A stretch of DNA of 64,000 nt, from assembly GCA_963693365.1 (NCBI GenBank), contig CAVNZM010000001.1:14322001-14386000 (forward strand), in the 5' to 3' direction. Positions 1-34,076 of this stretch are shown piece after piece. Source of the stretch: Amoebidium appalachense (lineage: Eukaryota; Ichthyosporea). Positions within the stretch are counted from its first letter, which is position 1. Each line of letters opens with the position of its first letter. The translations under genes were made by a program, and so were the position numbers. Below the pieces are notes generated by a model. That model ran no database searches. It was not told where the DNA came from and worked only from the letters and a program-made list of their open reading frames with translations.

Positions 1-719
1 CCAACATGTACACCATGGTTGCAATATTGAAGGCCTCAATTGTTATGTACATAATAAGCTGCAGACTGCACCGCCTCAGCAGAATATTATTATGTGGCGG
101 CGATATTGTCAGGGCTTTAATGGTCCTATTGCATGACCCTCAGAGGCTATGCATATGCAGGAGTAGAAAATGGGTAGTGTGTTAGTGTTCTAAAACTTTT
201 CCATATCGGTTATAGCCCACAGTGACTGATGCCCCACTGACAATTATAGCCTGCTGATTAGTACTGATTATAGTGTTGATCAAAATATCGTACACATTGT
301 GGCAGTGGAGGCATAAATTTCAACTTTGACTTCGGATTACTACATATGATATTTCTCACACGTATCTCTGGTGTTGGTTAGTGGGTAGCGGGGGCAGGCA
401 AATGCTTTCCCCTCCCTAAATAGCTTTCTCCTGGTACATATTAGTGAAACATCTTTTCGGTAGCAGCTGGGTTCCTTGGCCAACGGTTTCTGCAACAATG
501 AACAACTCAGGTCGACTACATTTTAAATGTATCATTCTGTATAGGCAACATTGCTTTAGAAAGATGGACAGTCTAAACAGCACCAGGTACACCGTGTATG
601 TGGACACATGTTGCTTTATTCCTGCACTCATTCCTTCACTCATTCTTTATGCAGCGCCTCAGTTATCAACCGTTGAACCATTGCCCCTTTCGTCCTTTCC
701 CTAGCTTCTCCCTCCCCAT
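1..719. other. Intergenic, no gene recognised
   Basis: No reading frame here looks like a conserved protein, and the short open frames are of chance length. The sequence is of moderate A+T content without long microsatellites, unlike most of the window. It ends where the inverted-repeat element starting at 720 begins. Confidence 0.5.
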
Positions 720-1064
720 CAGAGCTGGGGCGGTCTGGTCTGGTCAGCCCGGCTGAGCCCGAAAAACGTTCGGGTTGGGGCTGACCAGACCAGCCCGAAA
801 ACTAAAAGGTTTGGGCTAGAGGTGTTTGGGCTGGGACGGTCATCCCCCTGTATCCCCGTTTTAAACACTAATTACGAGCCTATAGTACCCCCCCAAAAGA
901 CAGAAAATTCCTCCCAAGCCCACCTTTTCTAAAGGCTTTTGCGTAAACGGGATTTCCATATATGGTAGTTCAGCCAGCCCAACCCAGGCCGTTTCCAGCC
1001 CAAAAAAGTTTCGGTTTGGGCTGACCCAGCCCGGACCGGCCCAAAACCCGCCGCCCCAGCTCTG
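720..1064. mobile_element. Short terminal-inverted-repeat (MITE-like) element
   Basis: The 14-base sequence CAGAGCTGGGGCGG at 720-733 recurs as its exact reverse complement at 1051-1064. Just inside the left end is a perfect 16-base stem, 735-750 pairing with 778-793, whose loop can form a second small stem (CCCGAA with TTCGGG). Near the right end, GC-rich GGGCTGACCCAGCCC-like motifs resemble the left arm, so the arms seem longer but diverged. There is no coding capacity. The form fits a non-autonomous fold-back or MITE element. Target-site duplications were not identified, so the exact ends are inferred. Confidence 0.55.
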
Positions 1065-1242
1065 CTCCCATCCCCCCCCCCCCCCCCCCCCCCCCCCTTC
1101 AAATGCACCCTCCCTCCTGCCTCCTTCCTTGTTTTCTTAGCTAACTTCCTCCGGATCCACACCCGAATTTTCATATCACTAATGAGTACTACCTCCCCCC
1201 CCCCCCCCCCCCCCAACTCCCCCCCTCCCCCCTCCCCCTCCC

Positions 1243-1274
<32 letters not shown>

Positions 1275-1339
1275 AGTTTGAAAAATCCCGGGAATCGGGG
1301 GGCTCCCTATCCCCCCCCCCCCCCCCCCCCCCCCCGTGC

Positions 1340-1372
<33 letters not shown>

Positions 1373-2367
1373 CGTGCGTGTGTGTGTGCGTGTGTGTGTG
1401 CACGCCCTTTGATACTGACTATTGAGCAGGGGCAGGAAGCGTCAGAGGACAACAAGGTTTCGACAAAGAGTGCTGGCCGGTGGTCCATCCCCGAGTCTTG
1501 GGTGCCCTTTGTGTGCTGCACGTCAGATATCAGTACGTGTGTGTGGTGGTGGTGGGGGGGGGGGGGGGAGGAGGAGGGGGAAGGGGGGGGGGGGGGGGGG
1601 GGGGGGGGATGTGCGTGTGGGGGGGAGGAGGGATGTGTGTGTGGGGGGGATGGGGGGGATGTGTGTGTGAGGGGGTGTTGGTGTGTGTGTGTGTGTGTGT
1701 GTGTCTGTGTCTGTGTATGTGAGCGTGCATATGTGTGTGTGTGTGTGCATCAAGTGTTTGGTGTGTGTGTCCGTGTGCGTGTGTGGGCGTCTCTCACTCC
1801 TCTCTCCCACTTTGTGTGTGTGTGTTGTGTGTATGTATGTGTGTGTGTGCATGCATGTGGGTGGGTGGCGTACACGTGCGCTTACAGACTGTATGTGTGT
1901 GGATGTCAACGATTCGCGTACCCTGTGTAAATTCTAGTGCACACATTTGCATGCCACAACCTTTATTCATTTACTATTATTTATTGCCGCATATCCATTG
2001 CATATCTAAGCAATAACAAGCACGGAAGTAGGTGATTGATTGAAAATCTTGGATCTCCAACACAACTTGAAGCCCCTCTCAATCTAGTCATTGATAAGAA
2101 GTCCACTTCGAAACACTTGCCTGACACAAAAAAACCAAACACCAAAGTGAAATAATCATGCGGCCTTAATTAAACTATTAGACTCAAAAACCTACTTATA
2201 AAACAACAAATGCGCAAGAGTTCACCAGCCCTAGACCAGCACGACCACACGGTTAGTCCTCCGTCAGCAGCTGCAATAGGCCCAGGCCCAGCGGAATTTC
2301 AGTCCTCCCCCCCCCCCCCCCCCCCCCCCCCGCGCGGAATCACTGCTAATAGCCAGCTTAGCCTAGA
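1065..2367. other. Intergenic microsatellite-rich stretch
   Basis: Poly-C tracts (about 1074-1097, 1195-1214, 1241-1263, 1311-1335), a poly-G/GGA tract (about 1553-1608) and interrupted (GT)n (1336-1400, 1680-1760, 1815-1850) fill this region. The long Pro-, Gly-, His-Thr- or Cys-Val-rich reading frames across it are translations of these tracts. No gene is seen. Confidence 0.6.
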
Positions 2368-2898
2368 CCCAACCACATGGGCAGAGTCAACTTGAAAAAA
2401 GCAGAATTATTCTGCCAAAGCGGAATTACTCTGCAAAAAGCAGAATTATTCTGCAAAAAGCAGAATCACCCTGCAAAAAGCAGAATTATTCTGCAAAAAG
2501 CAGAATCACTCTGCTTTTAGCAGAATTATCATAGGCTGCAAAAGCAGAATCACTCTGCCTTTAGCAGAATATCACCCTGCTTTTAGCAGAATCACTCTGC
2601 TTTTAGCAGAATTATTCCGCTAAAAGCAGAATCATTCTGCTCAAAAACAGAATAATTCTGCTTTAAGCAGATTGATTCTGCTTTTAGAAGATTGATTCTG
2701 CTTTTAGCAGATTGATTCTGCTGTTTGCAGAGTGATTCTGCTTTCAGCAGATTGATTCTGCTTCTAGCAGATCGGATTCTGCTTTTGCAGAATAATTCTG
2801 CTTTTTGCAGAACTTCGGATTATCCTTTTTGAAGAATAATTCTGCTTTTCGCAAAATAATTCTGCTCGGAGCAAGTTGACTCAGCTGATGTGGTTGGG
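2368..2898. mobile_element. Fold-back element built of GCAGAAT palindromes
   Basis: The ends 2368-2394 and 2872-2898 are reverse complements at 24 of 27 positions (CCCAACCACAT and AGTCAACTTG blocks around a 6-base variable core). Between them lie about twenty degenerate copies of a roughly 20-base unit that is itself a palindrome (GCAGAATTATTCTGC). Units in the left part are joined by A-rich linkers (CTGCAAAAAGCAG). Units from about 2655 rightwards are joined by T-rich linkers (CTGCTTTTAGCAG). The whole 531 bases is therefore one long inverted repeat made of smaller inverted repeats. It has no coding capacity. Confidence 0.7.
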
Positions 2899-3588
2899 CC
2901 TCCTTAGATCAAGCCCCTCTATACGTGTGTAAATAGTCCAACCCGATCGTTCTGCCGTTTGCGTCTGTCTGAGGGGCTCAGTCCAGAGAGTAGGTATAAA
3001 GGTCTGAATGGGGCTGGTACCCACCACGAGCCCAGCGGTGCTGAATTGATTTTCAACGAAGAGGACTGTGTACAATCAAGTGTGCAAGAGTTCCGTCACA
3101 AAGTCTAAGTGAACTCAAGCAAAACAACACGTATTATCAAAAAACCGACACAAATGAACAAAACAATTGTACATTGTCTTTTTTGTACCGGTGTGGTACC
3201 ATGAAACAGAGTGCACGCAGGTGTTGTGTTTTACACATTGCATGCTGAGGAACACACGTGAACTTGCAACCACAGTCGTGACTCAAATGAATACGGCACA
3301 ACAACTAAGACGGATTTATTTCGAATTGGTCCGGACACAGCAGGGCATAACGGTCACACTGATACATGACCAAGAGTCTCTGCTGATAGGAATGCTTGCA
3401 TTATTAACGGCGCATGATACTTTTGTTTTGTTTTGCAAAAACCTTTTTTTGCGCGCTAAAAAACTTCCCGCTAAAAATCCATCCATGGCTAATCAGTACA
3501 TGGCCGATAAACAGCTCCCGAGAGCTGCTCGTCGAGGGAGGCACACAAATTAGCTTACTACGGGGCCACGGGTAGCCCATACGTATCA

Positions 3589-3647
<59 letters not shown>

Positions 3648-3883
3648 ACGCACACGCACACACACAAACACACGCTGTAAATGGATTATACTGCACAGCT
3701 GCTTTTTAGGCTACATAGGTGACAGGGCAAGCCCCGCCCCCCCCCCCCCCCCCTCCCCCTCCCCTCCCCCTCCGAACCTTCCCCACGAATCGATTACACA
3801 CACACACACACACGCACACGCACACACACACACACACAGATACACACACACGCACACACGAACACGCACACGCGCACACGCGC

Positions 3884-3950
<67 letters not shown>

Positions 3951-3971
3951 TGCAGACACGCACACACGCAC

Positions 3972-4013
<42 letters not shown>

Positions 4014-4423
4014 TAAATGGATTATATTTGCCAGCTCCTTTTTAGGTTGCATAGGTGACAGGCAAGCCCCCCCCTCCCCCCCCCTTCCCTGGCCCGAGGG
4101 TGGGTATTTTTTGTGTGTGTTGTGGTGGCCCGGTGGTGGTGGTGGTGTGTGTGTTTGTGACGTGTGTTGACTCGCGATCGTGTGTGTGTGTGGGGGGGAG
4201 AGGGGGGGGGGGGGGGGGGAGGGGGGGGGAGGGGGGGGGGAAGGGGCCGGGGGACCACCAACCATGATTCAATTCACGGTCGTGGTGGTGGCGTGTGTGA
4301 CGTGTGTGTGTGTGTGTGGAGGGGGGGGGGGGGGGGGGGGGGGAGGGGGGCCGCCATGCATAGTCCCCCCCAACCATGATTCAATTCCGGGTGGTGGCTG
4401 GAGGTGGTGGTCGTGGTGGTGGT

Positions 4424-4469
<46 letters not shown>

Positions 4470-5085
4470 CAAGCCAGGCTGCCATGGATACACATCTCAC
4501 ATCCCTGGAGCAGCTAATACATGTACACGTAGACAAGTGTACGTGCACGTGGCTGTCTCCGGATCCGCGAGTACCACGGGTGCCAAATATTCACGGTGCA
4601 CCGTTGTACGGCCCCTCTGCATTCCACGAGCCACTGCCCCAATAAACGGCTCAAAATAACTGCCGTATTTGGTAAGTGCTACTTTCCTTTTTGTGTAAGC
4701 CAATCATCTTGCGCCGACTTTGGACCCATTTATCACGGCAAAAAAACACAACCGCAGCCCGCCCGTCAGTTTTATCCGGCAAAACATAGAAGTAGGTAGC
4801 TCTGGGCAAGGGGAAGCAGGGTGAAGACGCCCTGCATCTGGCGAGTAAAGCTTCGTTTTGTTAATCAAGCACTTGCCATGATAGGGAGCATTTTAAATAG
4901 TTTATCTTTAGACAAACTACAAGGCATGCTCTTTTTGTGTCCTCTTGAGTTTGGATTTCATAGGTGCACAAACTTTATACACGGGAAATCAGAGACAGGT
5001 GTTTTGCTGTGAATCTAGACGGTTTTTGTGCTGCCAAAAGCGCTTTGGGTGGTGAGCCGTTTTTAATTTTTCCATAGGGAGGGGG
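2899..5085. other. Upstream region of the PIX-like gene
   Basis: This holds (CA)n tracts at about 3590-3670 and 3795-4010, and poly-C/poly-G tracts at about 3735-3770, 4190-4245, 4319-4346 and 4425-4467. No conserved protein is seen. A donor-like site follows 4670 (TATTTG then GTAAGT) and an acceptor-like TTTTTCCATAG ends at about 5077, so a non-coding first exon spliced to the start of the PIX-like coding region is possible. This is only a suggestion from the splice signals. Confidence 0.4.
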
Positions 5086-22333
<17,248 letters not shown>

Positions 22334-23440
22334 GGGGCGCCAATGTACTCGGTGCGAGGGGTGTCTTTAACTACACGAGCACCCCTTCCGCCTGCAAACT
22401 TTAAAGTTTAAACTCGATAATATCTCGGAATGGGATATGAGACACCAACCCATGAGGTTTCCGTAGGGGCGCCTAAAGTTCAATTGCACTGGAAAAGTGT
22501 CTCTCAAGCTGGAGCCTGGGCAGATGGAATATTAATAGATCACTCTAGGTTCGTATATTTTTGCTTTTTTGTTTTTCTGAATGACGATGTGCCCATTGCA
22601 TATGCATAAATGCAATCATATATATGGCACGGAGATGACTTGAATGTTTTCTTGAAAACTGTCAGATTCTGAAACAAGTTAACTTCTAATATTAGATGTG
22701 CAGATGCACCTCTCCGTTTAACATAGTGGATGAATGTGTAAGAGCTTGCATCATTTCACTTGCATTACCACACTGGAGATTAATTTTGCGGGTGAAGCGA
22801 ATGATAATCGAACGAACTTTTTCTCCCCTGTTTTTGTCTTCGTAATTCCCTATTTCCCTTTCTCTCTTTCGTTTCCTAATTAGGATTTAGATGGTACCCG
22901 GATCCGGAATGGCCTTAGTATCGTTGGTGTTACAGTAGTACTAGTAAGTCCGCGGCAATCAATGTTCAAACATTGCCACGAACATATGCAATAGTGTTCT
23001 TGCCGTGCCTTCCCCACAAAATCGGTCTAGACATGTGTCAAGCTTTGCCCCTCTCCTTACGAATGTTTGTGAGATCGACAGTTACTGTAGCAGCCTGCGG
23101 CAATGCCAATACTACTTTTTTTCTTCTTTTTTCCTCGTTTGTCGCAAAGCTGAATGGAACGTTTACCTAATGAGTTACTAAATCTCCTGTTCTATCAGCC
23201 AGGTCATAAGCCGTAGGGAGGGAGGGAGGAAGGGCCCGGGGAGGGAGGGAAGGCCCGGGGAGAGTGGAAAGGCCCGGGGAGGGGAGGGGGGGGGGGGGGG
23301 GGGGGAGTTTGGGGGAGGAGTGGGTGGGTGGGGGTGAGGGGGGGGGGGGGGGGGGGGGGGGGGGTAAAGGAACTGCAGAGTACAAAGTGATGGACACCTC
23401 TGTAAAGCCAGAGGTGGGCAGGGGGGAGGAGGGGAGGGGG

Positions 23441-23471
<31 letters not shown>

Positions 23472-23929
23472 GGTGGGGGGGGGGGGGGGGAGGGATCGAA
23501 CGACACCCGAGGTTTTAGTCGCCGAAAGTGACGTCAGCTGCAAGCTTTGCGATCAGCAGACAGCGCTAAGATCACGCACCGTGGTCACAAACTTTGGACT
23601 ATTAGACTCTGGCAGCTCCCCTCTTTTTCCCCGACGTCAGACCGTGTCACACTGTGGGTTTTGAAACTCCTGCTTAGCCAGTTTTTCCCGGTTTTATAGC
23701 GTGCGTTTAGTTGTTCTCAAAAGACGCACACGCACACACCATTGAGTTCGACCTAAAGATCCATCGAAGATGGCACCCTCATTCGCCCGATTAAAGTCGG
23801 CCACTCGGAGCGAGGTGAAGATGTAGGGCTGGGGTAGTGACTTCGGCCGAGGGGAGGGTGTACGAAGAGGGAGGGGTAGTGGGCGAGGCGGAGGTGAAGG
23901 AAGAGGCGGAGATTAAGGATGAGGTGGGC
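22334..23929. other. Region between PIX-like and zinc-finger genes
   Basis: 22334-23160 is of moderate composition with no recognised gene and no clear AATAAA signal for the upstream gene. 23205-23290 holds three imperfect copies of an AAGGCCCGGGGAG unit. Poly-G tracts (about 23287-23306, 23338-23364) and (GT)n (23442-23470) follow. A short frame from an ATG at 23770 reads 18 codons to a stop at 23824, just ahead of the zinc-finger frame. It could be a frame-shifted beginning of that gene, but this cannot be shown. Confidence 0.45.
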
Positions 23930-24789
23930 ATGTTTACAGATGAAGGGGAGGCAGTGATGCCGAGCGGCAAGTGGCCGGCCGAGGAGCCGCCCAGCGCCCG
24001 TGTGGGCAGGCCATGGCACGGCACGGCGCAAACACAGCCACCGGTCACAGAACGAAACAAAGACAAAATAAGCGAAATACACTTGTGCGGCAGTGAGGAT
24101 GCAACTGGGGAACAAACTTGTTTGGCTGCGGCCGCCAAAACAAAGTCACAGAGCATAGGTGCAAAGGAAACGGAGAGAACACGGACTAGGCGGGAAAGCG
24201 GGCAAGAGGAAGAAGAAACTGAGGGGTTGAATGTCGACAACGAAGAAAAAAGAACACAGGCAGGGGAGAAGCCGCACAAATGTGAATATCCAGGATGCCC
24301 AAAGAGTTTTGCCCGCCACCATAGTTTTGTGCGTCACCTGCGCACACACACGGGAGAGAAACCGTACAAATGCGATTACCCGGGCTGCTCCACGAGGTTT
24401 GCCCTGAAAAATAATCTTGTTACACATATGCGCACACACACGGGAGGGAAGCCACACCCTTGCACACACCCTGGGTGTACTAAACGGTTTTCACAGAGGT
24501 CAAACCTTGTTAGGCATATACACACACACGGGAGAGAAACCATATGCCTGTGAATACCCGGGCTGCTCAAAGAGGTTTTCCCATAAAATTGGATCTTGTC
24601 AAACATGTGTGCGCACACACGGGAGAGAAAAGGTACAAATGTGGATACCCGGGCTGCTCAAGGGGGTTTGCGCGAAAAACTCTTCTTATTATGCATAATG
24701 ATACACACATGCACACTGCACAAAGATTCTTCTGGAAGTATGTAACAGATGACTATGACATAGTTTGCTTGGACTCATCCACATTTTGA
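23930..24789 (+). CDS. C2H2 zinc-finger protein, frameshifted
   Basis: An acidic N-terminal part (rich in Glu and Lys) is followed by five C2H2 fingers of the C-x4-C-x12-H-x3-H kind, with YPGC in most fingers and TGEKP-type linkers. Fingers one to three are in one frame (24283-24530). Finger four needs a shift in the linker near 24525-24535, where the CA-rich coding run is two bases short. A second shift, one extra base, is needed within finger four near 24590. Finger five then reads in the third frame to a TGA at 24787. Such fingers bind DNA, so a nuclear regulator is likely. The start is the first in-frame ATG after the upstream stop at 23816-23818; an upstream exon is possible. Either the gene is decaying or the two indels are assembly errors. 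Confidence 0.7.
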
Positions 24790-24992
24790 TGCGCACAGCA
24801 CACACACACACACGAGCCCGCGCACGCACACACACCGTGGCGCGCGCGCGCACACACACGCACACACACACGCACACACACCGTGGCGCGCGTGCGCACA
24901 CACGCACACACACACACACACGTACAGACGCACACACACGCACACACACACATACAAACACATTAACACAAGCACACACACACACACACACA

Positions 24993-25063
<71 letters not shown>

Positions 25064-25080
25064 AGTGAGGGAGAGAGTGG
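24785..25080. repeat. (CA)n and (GA)n microsatellites after the zinc-finger gene
   Basis: Interrupted CA runs (about 24798-24993) containing two near-copies of a CCGTGGCGCGCG segment (24836 and 24882) lead directly into a GA run (24994-25052). Confidence 0.85.
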
Positions 25081-25462
25081 AGAGTGTGTGTGCCACGGCC
25101 GGGGACCGCCAAGCGCGCCAAAACTCTCAACTGAGATGAGTGGCTAAACGCGCACCGTGCGTGACGTCATAGCCAATCACATCTGGTTAAAGTGACGTAA
25201 TCACATACCTGCCGATAAAAATCGCGAACCCAAAATTTTCCGAGGCTTGGCCTTTGAGAGCGACCTTTGCCCAAGTGGGTCTCTTGGGAGTGCAACAACA
25301 TAAAGACACTAGCAATCATAGTGTTCTCACTCAAAACCTTGATAAATACTGGCGAGGGGAAGTGAGGATAACAGAGAAAAGAACTTTGACACAAGCTTTC
25401 CCTCTTTTCTGGACAAATCCAAAGCGACTTTCTCATTTTCCAACATTTGCTCGTTCGGAAGG

Positions 25463-26098
25463 ATGACTCTTCACACCACTCATGTTCCCGTGCGTGCAGG
25501 CACCGGGTTTGACCCCACCTACCTTCTCTCTGTCCGCAACGCCATTTCCCGTGAGGACTATGCAAACATAATAAACAAGCTGAACGAGCTAGGTCGTCCG
25601 CATATCCAGCGATGCAACAAGGCGCTGGCTCTCATCTTTATCCCTCTGACCTATCTCCTGTTGTCTTTCATTGCGGTTTCAGTGGATGCCGACGCCACCG
25701 ATGATGAAGCGGCCTTTTTCATTCTGTCGGGATTTGTCGCTTTCGGCGTCGGGTCCATTCTCTTTGCCATTAAACATGCGCGCCAAATGAAGAAATCCCG
25801 CGACAGCATTCACCAATTCCTGGATGAATGTAACAAGAAATACGAAGGTAATGGACTTCAGTTCCGTCTTCTGGATCCGGTCACTATACGCCCCGTCAGC
25901 CATCCTTCAGCCGGGACCCATCATGTGGGGGCGCGAGGCAACCAACTTCTTGTCGAGGTGACGGTTGATCTTCAAGCGGGTGTTGGGGAGCCAGCACGCA
26001 CACATGTTAATTCTACATATGCACCCCCTCCATATGGCATCGACATGGAGGGAAAGGAGGCTGGTGAAAGCACCGCGCTGCTTGTGGTTGATGCTTGA
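25463..26098 (+). CDS. Two-span membrane protein, possibly Erf4/GOLGA7-like
   Basis: A single uninterrupted frame of 211 residues from ATG 25463 to TGA 26096-26098. Two adjacent hydrophobic segments (about 54-74 and 83-103) are separated by a short acidic loop (DADATDDE), which suggests a hairpin in the membrane with both ends on the same side. Before them is ISREDYANIINKLNEL (about 28-43). After them come FLDECNKKYEGNGLQFRLLD (about 119-138) and LLVEVTV. This order resembles the Erf4/GOLGA7 domain, which partners DHHC palmitoyltransferases (start with LN, later helix with N-x-K, GL, DP, then a strand), but the match is remote and read by eye. A C-terminal PPPY motif (188-191) could bind WW domains. 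An AATAAA lies at 26546. The coding nature is well supported; the function is not. Confidence 0.75.
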   Translation: MTLHTTHVPVRAGTGFDPTYLLSVRNAISREDYANIINKLNELGRPHIQRCNKALALIFIPLTYLLLSFIAVSVDADATDDEAAFFILSGFVAFGVGSILFAIKHARQMKKSRDSIHQFLDECNKKYEGNGLQFRLLDPVTIRPVSHPSAGTHHVGARGNQLLVEVTVDLQAGVGEPARTHVNSTYAPPPYGIDMEGKEAGESTALLVVDA

Positions 26099-26835
26099 AA
26101 ACGTGTACTGAAAACGTGAAAATATTAGTTGCACCGGCTTGCTGGCGGAGTGAGAGTTAATTAGTGAGATAAGGTTAGCAAAGAGCGCTACATACTTTTA
26201 TCTTAAGATCCTTGCTATATACAGTATAGCCAGTGTGTAGCGGTGGTGTGTGTGTGTGCGTCTTGATGTGTACGATGTGTGTGTGTGTGTGTGTTTGTGT
26301 GTGTGTGCGTTGTGTGCGTGTGTGTGCTATGTGCGTGTGTGTGTGTGTGCACGGTGTGCGTGTGTGTGCTTGTGTGTGCGTGTGTATGTGTATGAGTGCA
26401 CTTGCATCTACTAGATTTGTTACTACTGAACTGTGAAGACCACTGTTTGTAAACGCTTGCGTAGTTGTCGTCCATGGTGGCGAACTACTTTGTACCTCAA
26501 AAGTAAAAAAGTAAAGTTTAAAAAAGGAATAGACGACGATATAATAATAAAAAAACCGTTGCTTTAAGGCTTGGCCCGTACGTACGGCGGCGGCCAGAAT
26601 TAATGAATAGTCTAAATCGCACACACCCTGTTGCTCAACAGCGATTACGTCATTTGCGATGTTTTTCCCTTCGGACCACGGCCCTCTGAAAACACTTCGG
26701 ACTGTCGGACAGGAAGCTCAGCGCTGGTGCGGTCGGTCCGGCAGTTCACAGTTTGTCTGTTCGCTGACATACGTATACACCTGCAGTAATCGCACAAGCG
26801 TATATTTGTGTGGTAGTGTGTTATGTCTAGGCAAA
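26099..26835. other. Region between the membrane-protein gene and TAF11
   Basis: Holds the probable 3' untranslated region of the upstream gene, with AATAAA at 26546-26551, and an interrupted (GT)n tract at 26250-26395. The last 200 bases should contain the TAF11 promoter. No clear core promoter motif was recognised. Confidence 0.5.
26546..26551 (+). terminator. Polyadenylation signal AATAAA
   Basis: A canonical AATAAA about 450 bases after the stop codon at 26098, followed by an A-rich stretch. Probably serves the two-span membrane-protein gene. Confidence 0.5.
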
Positions 26836-33389
<6,554 letters not shown>

Positions 33390-33889
33390 GTTTCTGTAAA
33401 GGTTAAAGATCGTGTTTTGGTAGGTTTTTGTGTTGTTTTTCTAGGTTTCTTGTCTTGTGTTTTTTTATACATGGTTTGGTATGTTTTTGTCTTTGTTTTT
33501 TGCGTCGTGGTAGTGTTGAGTGAACGAGCGAATGCTGGGTTGTGGCGGAGCACTGTGGCCCACCATGCATTGCCCAAGGCGTGTACACAAGAACACGCCC
33601 ATGCACAACCACGCGCATATGAAGTCTTGTTTATACACCGGGTGTACGCACATGTGCTGTTCAACACATCCCACAGGCATGCTGTTCTTGTGCACATTCA
33701 CGTATGTGCGCACGCACACACACAGTGTCACGCGCGCGCGCACGCATACACACACACAGACTCACACCCTGTGCGAGATGCCGGTACATGTGGTTTCAAT
33801 ATCAAATTGATTGAATGTATGCATTTTTGAAAGCGAAACAATTCCTTTGTGGAAAGTTGAAATGCGCGAAAAACATTTAACGCCAAGAT

Positions 33890-33895
33890 AATAAA
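33890..33895 (+). terminator. TAF11: Polyadenylation signal AATAAA
   Basis: The AATAAA noted here about 500 bases after the TAF11 stop. A signal this far away implies a long 3' untranslated region, so assignment is tentative. Confidence 0.35.
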
Positions 33896-34004
33896 TTTAT
33901 TTGGCCGTGATACCCAGGAACATGTTATGTAGTTGAGCTCATGGGTGTGTGTTCCACAGCTTCATACTAAGCCGCGCGCCGTACATGTATTTTGTGGGTG
34001 GCCC

Positions 34005-34006
<2 letters not shown>

Positions 34007-34075
<69 letters not shown>
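34007..34075. repeat. Poly-G tract of 69 bases
   Basis: The longest homopolymer in the window, directly preceded by five C. It lies in an otherwise microsatellite-poor intergenic region. Confidence 0.95.

Positions 34076-34076
<1 letters not shown>

Noticed and set aside
1179-1930. Long frames of Pro, Gly, His-Thr or Cys-Val repeats, here and at many other places (for example 3711-4265, 5471-5914, 14018-14253, 54364-55211, 60173-60679)
   Set aside because: They are translations of poly-C/G and (CA)n/(GT)n tracts in several frames at once, with no conserved segment.
23770-23826. Short frame from ATG 23770 as the zinc-finger start
   Set aside because: It ends in a stop after 18 codons in another frame. 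Joining it would require a further frameshift that cannot be shown.
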